Positions 7,160-14,720 of a stretch of 14,720 bases of DNA are shown here, piece after piece (position 1 is the first letter of the stretch; each line of letters starts with the position of its first letter). Source of the DNA: Phytophthora quininea (Eukaryota; Oomycota; Peronosporomycetes; Peronosporales; Peronosporaceae); contig JAAVTG010000103.1 in NCBI GenBank assembly GCA_011947345.1, positions 1 through 14,720 of the forward strand. Direction: 5' to 3'. The notes under the pieces are model-generated. The model saw nothing but the letters and a program-made list of their open reading frames with translations. It made no database searches and was not told the DNA's origin. The position numbers were made by a program, and so were the translations under genes.

Positions 7160-10100
7160 CTAAAATCTGTTGTGAATCGATCGGTTGGCGAGGGCGGCAA
7201 AGATGGAGCCTGGCGTGGCGAGTAAATGCGCCGGCGAGGCGAACTCGGCCACCGCGCCGGCTTCCATAACGGCGATCTTGTCGCAGTGCAAGATCGTATT
7301 GATGCGGTGCGCGATGACGAGCATTGTCGTGTCCACGAACATCTCCCGGATGGTCTGCTGGATGAGGCGGTCGGTGGCAGAGTCGACGTTGGCCGTGGCT
7401 TCGTCCAGCACGACGATTTTGCTGCTCTTGAGCAGCGCACGGCCAATACACAGCAGCTGGCGTTGTCCCACCGACAAGTTGTCACCCTTTTCGGAGACGA
7501 CGAACTGAAGCCCACCGCCCCACGACGCCACCGCGTCCGACAGATGAACCTGCTTCAGCACGCCCCAGATCTCTGCGTCCGAGTACTCGCCGAACGGGTC
7601 GAGGTTGTCTCGCAACGGGCCACTGAAGAGCACCGGGTCCTGCGGGATGATGGCGAGGCGGCGTCGAAGGTCGTCCAGCCGCAGCTCCCGAATGTCCGTG
7701 CCGTCGATGCTGATGGTGCCGCTGTCAAACTCGCAGATGCGGAACAGAGCGACCATCAGAGAGCTTTTACCGGCACCGGTGCGACCACAGATGCCCACTT
7801 TCTCCCCGCCGGCGATCGACATGTTGACGCCTTTAAGCACGAGAGGCAGCTCGGGTCGGTACCGCAGACACAGGTTGTCGAACTTGATAGCTCCTTGCGC
7901 TGGCCAAGAACTGTTGCTGATCGGTGGGTGCTGTTCCGCGTCTTCTTCTTGCGGGATCTCACGAAAGTGCAAGATGCGCTCGACGCTGGTCATGGCGTTG
8001 TCCGTGCGGTCGACGTCGCGTACTGTGGACTGCACCATCGATGTTAGCTGGAGTGCGTACACCAAAGAGATACCCGAGAGTAAAATGCCGAGCTGGCCTT
8101 TCGTCACGACCAGGTAGAGCGACACCACAAAGATGACTACCACGGAGAGCGCATCCAGCCGCACAGCGAGCCAGCGCCCGGCAGCCCAGTAAATGAAGTA
8201 GAACGACGCGTTCTCGTCGACGGCTCGAGCGTTAAGCTCTTCAAACGTCCCCCGCATCTTGAAGGCTCGGATCGTTTGCAAGCCGTTGAGCGTTTCGCCG
8301 AGCAAATTGTACACTGGAGACCGAGAAATGCCTTCGAGTCGCTTAATCTCTCGGGAAGATTTTTGAAATACACCCCCGTCACAACGAGCGCTGCGATCAC
8401 TGGTAAATACGAGAGACCGATCCAATAACTCGCCAACGCACAGACAATGAAGCCGCCGACACTCAGCGAGATGTTCTGAACAAAATTCTGCCACTGCTGC
8501 GGCAATAACGAGTCCATTTGGTCCAGGTCGTTGGAGAAGCGGTTGAGAATTCTCCCTACGGGTGTCACGTCGAAGTACGTGTTCACTGGGGCCGCGAGGA
8601 CCCGTCGAAACAGTTCGTCGTGCAGATTCTTTGAGCTGTGCAGCAGCAACTGCATGACGACCACATTGCGGCACACAGTCGCCAATGCCCCGAACATGAT
8701 GAAGCCAAAGTACCAAACGCCGAACCATGAGTCCGGGTGAGACGACGAGTGAACTCGCATATTGTTGGCCCAGTATGCTTGCCACCAGTTCACAATGACA
8801 AGGAGACCTTGACTGGCGGAATACCCCACAAAGACAATCAGCCCAACCAAGTACGCGCTCAAGCCTGTCTCGTCAAGGTAGGTCTTGTAGACGCGGGCAG
8901 TCACTCTGCCCTTCACACGGTCTTCTTTGGTCACGAGCTGATCGCTGACTGGTTGTCCACCCTTTCTGGTGTCATTGCAAGATGCTCTGGAGGAGCCGCT
9001 CGCCTCAGTTGCCGACGATGTCACGTTGTGTTGCTCCTTGTGGTTTTCAATTCTCGACGTTTTGTGTTTAGATGACAGTTCTGGGAAGCGGGCGATCATG
9101 TCATCGTAGCCACCCTCCGCGACAATCCGCCCGTCCTGGACAAGAACAATGTTATCGGCATGATTGAGCAGCTCGTAGTGGCTGTTGACAACCAGTAGCC
9201 GCGTTTTGTCGCTAGCCAGCCCCAGAATGCACTGCTCGAAGATCGCGTGGGCCACGTGAGGGTCCACAGCACTCAACGGGTCGTCCAGCAGCAGAATATC
9301 TACAGACTTTTTGTACAGCGCTCGAGCAACACTCACACGAGCTTTCTGGCCACCACTCAAGTTGATCCCGCGCTCGCCAATTTCAGTGCGGTCGCCACTT
9401 GGAAGAGCAGCGAGATCAAGTGTCAGCTGGGCAGCTCGAACGACTTTCTCGTAGTGCTCGCCGTCAAACTCTCCCTCGAACACGATGTTGTCGCGCAGTG
9501 TTGCGTTACGAATCCACGCCTCCTGGCTCACGTACGAGATATCTCCGTGGACCTCGACTCGGCCAGCGAGTTTCCGCATCTCCCCAGCAACGCCTGCAGC
9601 AGGCTCGACTTCCCAGACCCAACAACACCGACAATCATGACGAGGGATCCAGCGTCAACCTGCAAATTGACTCCTTCGAGAGCGAAGCCTTTTGGATGAG
9701 AGACGTCTGATGCGGCAGCTTCGTCATTCTGCAAAGTCTCCATCCTCGCCCAACAAAAGGAAGCACTCTGGACGGTGATGCTACCTTTCGTGTTCGGCCG
9801 CCTAGCATTTCTTGCATCACTTGACCCCGCCGTTAAAAGTTCGTCGCTGCCCAAGAATTCGTCAATTCGGTGACACGCCACGGCTGACTGCGAGAGATCG
9901 GAGATCCCCAGCGGGAAGGCGTTGACACCTTGGCGACTCACATTGATGACTGCAACCAGCGTAAATGCCTGAATCACGGAGAAGCTGCCTTGGTAAATGA
10001 CATACACACCGACCGTAACTCCAGCAAGGAATGTTGGCGTGAGGAAGAGCAGCGCCGAGTTCAAGATCTGCAGGAAGTGAAAACGGCGGTAGCGCCGCAC

Positions 10101-11069
10101 CTCTTCTTGCCGGATTCGTTCAACGCGAGTCGCCACTGACTCATTCCAGGCGTAAAACTTGGTGACGCGAATTCCCTGCAGTGCTTCGGATGTCACGCGG
10201 AGACGCTCCTCCGTAACGGGAAGGAGGTCACGCCTCGCTCTTCCGATCCGTTTGGCCAGTCTGAAGGATGTTGCTAGAACGACGATCAACAGTACCAGCC
10301 CGGCGACAGCGGCCAGTGGGTCGAAGACTACTCCAATCAACACAACTGTGACTGCGAAAGCGATCGGAGCGAGGAACACCCATGGCCCGTTCATCATGCC
10401 ATTGAAGACCCGGTCGATGTCGACGCTCACGATCGTCATGATCTCGCCCGAAGTGTACTTTTGGCGCGCTTTGCTTGACAGCCGCAGCGACTTGCGGTAC
10501 ACTACATCCATGAGCAGCGATCGCATGTTGACCCCCACGCGCGATGAGATGAACCACGCGAAATTGAAGCACATCATTGCCGCGAGCGCCACGAAGGACA
10601 GCAAAACTACGAGCACATACCCACTGCCAATGCCAAATACATTGTCGTAGTCGTTGAGGTAGTCCAGGATCGCCTGGACGAAGAAGGCGTTCAGCGCTGA
10701 GCCGGCAATGAACACCAGGTCGCTCGCAAACACGACGGCGATCTCTCGGCGGAAGGTTTTGACGAGCGCCAATGCCACGCGAGGGATCCCCAACAGTGGA
10801 GGTTTGCCATTGCTGTTAACCGCTTGGAGCTCCTTCTCGAACCGAGCGCGCAGCTCTGCGCACGTGTCTTCCGGACACATGGCCCACACGTCTTCCTTCT
10901 CAAGCGTTCGCTGTGCTCCGAGAGAGATGAGCGGCTGCAGCCACATCATGGTCACCATAGAGAGCAGCGACGCCGTGCGAATGGGGTTTTCTTGCGCACG
11001 GAAGCAGCGTTTGGCATCCTCGGCCTTGGGGCTCTGCGGGCCGGGAACGTAGTACTGGTCCGTCGTCAT
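7160..11069 (-). CDS. ABC1: ABCC (MRP-type) full ABC transporter, two -1 frame breaks
   Basis: This is a full-length exporter with domain order TMD1-NBD1-TMD2-NBD2 and no extra N-terminal TMD0, so a short, ABCC4-like MRP. Allowing one lost base in CCCC (9582-9585) and one in TTTTT (8360-8364), the frame closes exactly at 1303 residues. Start: the frame is open upstream to 11252 but only from a TTG; the ATG at 11069 gives a 30-residue cytosolic lead as in ABC2. TMD1 helices lie near residues 110-136, 150-175, 230-268 and beyond. NBD1 has A-loop W440, Walker A GVVGSGKS (481-488), LSGGQ (571-575) and Walker B ILLLDD (592-597). NBD2 has Walker A GRTGAGKS (1096-1103), Q-loop Q1144, LSVGQ (1199-1203), IVVLDE (1219-1224) and H1255. 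NBD1 has Asp where NBD2 has the catalytic Glu, the usual ABCC asymmetry. Family members pump glutathione conjugates, organic anions and drugs across plasma or vacuolar membranes; the substrate here is unknown. Confidence 0.88.
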
Positions 11070-11108
11070 GGGCAAGCTTTGCAGAAAGATCCCTGTCGAC
11101 AAGGTGGC

Positions 11109-11124
11109 GAATTGAACAGTGAGT
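11109..11124 (-). promoter_or_regulatory. Inr/FPR-like core promoter of ABC1
   Basis: Minus-strand CTCACTGTTCAATTC resembles the oomycete core GCTCATTYYNCAWTTT, with the CTCA, T and CAATT positions kept. It sits about 40 bp upstream of the ATG at 11069, the usual place for this element. Confidence 0.45.
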
Positions 11125-11412
11125 AGTGAAGAAGGAATGGAGAAGCAACAGACATTTGCGCAAACATGCAAGTGTCCTCCAGTGTCCACGCTGCACCGGC
11201 CCCGTCTCATGTTGCAAGGACACATGACGACGATCAAAGTGCGCCGACTCAATCGTAAACTGATGGGAAGACCGCAGCGAAGGATGAACAGCTGACGTTA
11301 TACACATGCAGCACATCGTGACGATCGACGATGCAAATCCCTGGGCCTCTGCCAGCTTGCTGCTTGGTTCATGCGGGCATGACCTCACGAGTCTCCGCTC
11401 CTTGCTGGCTGT

Positions 11413-11428
11413 TGACCCCTAGGGGTCA
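11413..11428. promoter_or_regulatory. Perfect 16-bp palindrome TGACCCCTAGGGGTCA
   Basis: The halves TGACCCCT and AGGGGTCA are exact reverse complements. It lies 145 bp before the ABC2 ATG and 344 bp before the ABC1 ATG. Dimeric transcription factors often bind such sites, but I know of no named factor for this one. Confidence 0.4.
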
Positions 11429-11518
11429 CTTCGTGCTTCTCCACCGATGTCCCACGTACACGCATCCGAGCCAAAGAGAAGGACGCGTCAAATCCTCTCA
11501 ACCACTGGAGGCCGCTCC

Positions 11519-11532
11519 TCACTTTGAATTTA
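11519..11532 (+). promoter_or_regulatory. Inr/FPR-like core promoter of ABC2
   Basis: TCACTTT matches the oomycete Inr core YCAYTYY at every position and is followed at once by GAATTTA, close to the FPR MWTTTNC (last base differs). It starts 54 bp before the ATG at 11573, the usual distance. Confidence 0.5.
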
Positions 11533-11572
11533 GCCACCAAGCAGCGACTCCAAGCAGCATCGTGTCCACCCC

Positions 11573-14500
11573 ATGGATCGACCTCATCAAGATCACTACG
11601 TGGCGGCGCCGCCACGCCCCGAGACCTCAAAGGCGACAATAAAAGTGCGAACGAGCCTCTGGATCCCAAGCCTGCCAAGCTGTTCAGCCGCCTCCCCAAC
11701 CCACTGGCCAAGGCTTCCATGCTGTCCATCATGATGGTGCTGTGGCTGCAGCCGCTGGTGACTCTGGGCGCCAGAAGGTGCTCGAGAAAGAAGACTTTTG
11801 GCCTCTCTGCAGCATCGACTCGTGTGCGTCGCTGGGCAAACGCTTCATCCAAATGTACAATCCACGGCGCAAACTGCCGTTGGGACTGTCGCCTGTGGCG
11901 GTAGCCTTTGCACGCACCTTCAAGCGCGAGATCGTCGTGATTCTGGGAAACTGCTTCATCTACATCTTCGGCTTGTCGATGCAGGCCTATGTCGCTCAAG
12001 CCATCCTGCAATATCTGGCTGGAGAAGAGAACCGCTTCCACGTGAACGGCTACTGGCTGCTGCTGATCATGGCCATCGCGTCCATTCTGGCCATCGGGTC
12101 GCTCAACTACGCCTTCTTCTTCTCGTCCAGGACGGGGGCGAACATGCGATCTCTCGTCATGGACCTGGTTTACCAAAAGTCGCTGCGGCTGTCGTGTGTG
12201 GCTCGACAGGAGTATTCGACGGGTGAAGTCCTCACGCTCATGAGTGTTGACACAGAGCGGGTCTTCAATTTGATGCTCGAGTTCCCATGGATTGTTGTCG
12301 GACCGGTCAGCTTCGTCATCTCAGTGGTGCTCATCGGACTGCTGTTCAATTTTGCCTCGGCAGCGGGTGGAGCAGTGACGTTGATCGTTATCAGCGCACT
12401 TTCGGCGCGCTTCGGCAACGTCATCGCGCGGGCGCAGCACGATCTCCTTGATGTGATCGACGAACGCGTCAAAGTGACTTCGGAATCCCTTCAGGAATTC
12501 GCGTCATGAAGTTTTACGCGTGGGAGGAATCGCTGGCGCGACGAGTGGAGAAAATTCGGGTCAAAGAGATCGAGCTGCTGCGCCAATTCCATTTCTACAA
12601 CGAAGTCAACACAGTCATGCTCTTCCTGACACCGGCGTTCCTCTCAGCCGTCACGCTAGGGATCTATCTGGCCATCAACAGCACCATTTCGGTTATTGAC
12701 GCGTTCACCCTGATCGCCATGGTCAACATTAGCCGTACTGCGCTCATCCAACTCCCCGTGACGATCGCTTCGCTCTCGCAGGCCCAGATCGTGTTTGGTC
12801 GGATTGACCGATATCTCTCCAGCGACGAGTATGATCGACCGATGCTGGAGAATGACTTGTCAGGTGGAGAGGTTGGCTTGGCAGTTGGAACCATCTCGGT
12901 TCGTGATGCCAACTTCGAGTGGCCTCTGTCCAGCAGCAATTCCGGTATTGTTGTGGTTACGCCGGCTACTGGGAGCAACGAGGCTTCGAGGCACACTATC
13001 TCGGATATCTCGGATCGTATGCTTGAAATAAACCGCAGTGCTCGTATCAGCTTGAGCTTGACCACTCCTCGACCAAGTTTGTCGGCGAGTTTGGGGGCGG
13101 ATTCACGGTTGTACATTGGAAATGAAGGCGAGCTGCAGAACTTTCGACTGGAAGGCGTCAACCTGGAAATCGATCCTGGTTCGCTCGTGATGATCATTGG
13201 TACAGTCGGGGCCGGCAAGTCCAGCTTACTCAATGGACTACTCGGCGAAATGACTCTCACCCACGGTGCTGTTAACGTGCGAGGCGCTATATCGTACGTC
13301 AGTCAAGAGACCTGGATCCGTAATCAGGACGTGCGCGATAATATTTTGTTTGAGGAACCGTTCGATGCGGAGCGTTATGAGACTGTTCTGAATGCCTCGC
13401 AACTTGCTTCGGATCTTCATGCGTTACCACACGGAGACCGCACTGAAATTGGAGAGCGGGGATTAACTTGAGTGGCGGGCAGAAGGCACGCGTGGCTATT
13501 GCTCGTGCAATCTACAGGTCTCACTACGACATTCTATTGCTTGATGACCCATTAAGTGCTGTCGATCCGCACGTGGCGCACGGTATCTTTGACGAGTGTA
13601 TCATGGACTTGGCCAAGAACAAGACACGTGTGCTGGTGCTTAACAGTCATTACGATCTGTTGATGAAGGCGGATAAAGTGCTCGTAATTCGCGACGGCGC
13701 TGTTGCAGGCGATGGTACATATGAAGAGATGGCGGCAATGTTCCCAGAACTAATGACGATTACCAAGGAGACCTCCAGCTCCCAGCAAGGGACTAATCAA
13801 CGTGACGAACAAAAGCGGGGTCATGAAAGCAAGAAGATGGATAGCACAGTTCCAAAGGCTGCGCCAGCGCAACCTGAAAGTGAGTTGATGCTTACGACTA
13901 CGGTGGGTCAAGAAAGTGGCGGCCAGCTCATCCAAGAGGAAGACCGCGTAAGGGGCACCGTCACAGCAAGCATCTATAAAACGTATTTCGACGAGTCGGG
14001 AACGAATGGTAGTATGATCATCCTGCTCGTCGTGGGTTTCTACACCGTGAGCCAAGCCGTACGAGTGCTCGTCGACTGGTGGCCGAGTCACTGGGCCAAG
14101 AACATGCCCAACCCAACATACTCTGGAGAGTCATTCGCGTTGTGGTACGTTGCATTAATCGTCCTGACCTCGGTCCTTACATTTGGACGTGCGATTTTCC
14201 TGACGGAGAGTTGTGTTCGAACCTCGAAGAACTTGCACAACGAGCTGTTCCGACGAGTTCTGGCTGCTCCTGTCAACCGCTACTTCGATGTCACACCTGT
14301 GGGCCGCGTCCTCAACCGGTTCTCGAACGACCTGGATCAGTTAGACTCGGTTTTGCCGAAAGAGTACCAGATTGTGTTCCAGCACTCGTCCATGGCATTG
14401 GGCTCGCTAGTCGTGTCGGCATTCGCAAGTTACTGGATTGCTGTGGCGTACATCCCGATTATTGTCGTCTTTGTCGTCACGGGTCAGTACTTTAAGAAGA

Positions 14501-14720
14501 CCAGCTGTGAAGTCAAGCGTCTAGAGGGCATCACCCGCACCCCTGTCTACAATCTCTTCAGTGAGACGCTTTCTGGCTTGCAGACCATACGCGCTTTCAA
14601 GATGCAGAATGTGTTTGAGCGCATGAACAAGTCGGTGGTGGACGAGAACGCCAACATGTACATCACGTATTGGTCAGCAGGTCGCTGGCTGGCTGCACGA
14701 CTCGATATTCTGTCCGTTGT
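11573..14720 (+). CDS. ABC2: ABCC (MRP-type) ABC transporter, 3' end outside window, four -1 frame breaks
   Basis: This is a paralog of ABC1, with TMD1, NBD1 and most of TMD2 present and NBD2 cut off by the window edge. About 1050 residues are visible, after allowing for one lost base at each of 11632-11633 (GG), 11771-11774 (CCAG), 12494-12495 (GG) and 13458-13461 (GGGG). From 13462 the frame is open to the last base. Start: ATG at 11573 gives MDRPHQDHYVAAPPRPETSK, which parallels the ABC1 N-terminus; an ATG at 11719 is a later alternative. NBD1 has A-loop W451, Walker A GTVGAGKS (544-551; 13199-13222), LSGGQ (634-638; 13468-13482) and Walker B ILLLDD (655-660; 13531-13548). A 73-residue Ser/Thr-rich insertion follows W451; ABC1 has 21 residues there. 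TMD2 begins after a polar linker and carries the conserved RRVLAAPVNRYFDVTPVGRV. The role is probably export of conjugated anions or drugs; the substrate is unknown. Confidence 0.87.

Larger units (their letters stand above)
11070..11572. promoter_or_regulatory. Shared divergent promoter region of ABC1 and ABC2
   Basis: These 503 bp separate the two start codons and hold no gene of their own. Each end has an Inr-like element 40-55 bp from its ATG. Between them lies a perfect palindrome at 11413-11428. A head-to-head pair of paralogs with such a short gap could be co-regulated; that is inference. Confidence 0.6.

Noticed and set aside
7226..8047. Plus-strand ORF of 273 codons opposite ABC1 NBD2
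   Set aside because: It is antisense to conserved Walker and signature motifs; composition is that of a shadow frame.
9528..9590. An intron at the ABC1 frame break
   Set aside because: The two frames abut with no missing or extra residues, so a single lost base explains it and there is no room for an intron.
11070..11252. N-terminal extension of ABC1 to a TTG at 11252
   Set aside because: No ATG begins it. It is Cys-rich and unlike the ABC2 N-terminus, and the ATG at 11069 has an Inr-like element 40 bp upstream.
11385..12176. Minus-strand ORF of 263 codons across the ABC1-ABC2 gap
   Set aside because: It lies opposite ABC2 TMD1 and its promoter, and its peptide shows no family.
1..14720. 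CRISPR arrays, tRNA or rRNA genes
   Set aside because: I saw no regularly spaced direct repeats, no tRNA-like cloverleaf and no rRNA sequence on reading through; a tRNAscan search was not possible.

Overview
The window looks like a piece of an oomycete nuclear genome, probably Phytophthora or a close relative. This is inference. It rests on GC-ending codon use, intron-poor genes with one 69-bp GT..AG intron, very short gaps between genes, core promoters resembling the oomycete Inr/FPR pair, and a decayed DDE transposase of a type I recognise from oomycete genomes. Nothing points to a bacterium or a virus.

Layout. Positions 1-997 (+) hold the 3' end of a gene with a Cys-x-x-Cys segment, a coiled-coil-like stretch, a disordered region and, after one intron, a C-terminal Tudor-like domain; its frame is broken several times. 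It meets tail to tail, 20 bp apart, an intact gene at 1018-3165 (-) for the WD40 protein UTP4 (cirhin), part of the U3 snoRNP / t-UTP complex of ribosome biogenesis. From about 3.2 to 7.15 kb is a gene-poor block. It contains a multiply frameshifted DDE transposase relic (3585-4666), whose D, D and E positions can still be placed, and an odd 1.1-kb stretch very rich in GATC (about 5420-6554), with four copies of the palindrome TGGATCCA. A few short ORFs there are unrecognised.

From 7160 to the end lie two paralogous ABCC (MRP-type) transporters, head to head. ABC1 (11069 to 7160, -) is complete at about 1303 residues once two single-base losses are allowed for. ABC2 (11573 to beyond 14720, +) is cut by the window edge before its second nucleotide-binding domain and needs four single-base losses. 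All six breaks go the same way (-1) and sit in or beside short homopolymers, with no other stop codons, so consensus sequencing error is more likely than gene death. The two starts share a 503-bp intergenic region with an Inr-like element near each start and a perfect 16-bp palindrome, TGACCCCTAGGGGTCA, suggesting shared control.

I see no clearly new biological system. The observations most worth a second look are the 73-residue Ser-rich insertion in ABC2, placed directly after the A-loop tryptophan of NBD1 (the position of the CFTR regulatory insertion), the palindrome in the shared promoter, and the GATC-dense block.
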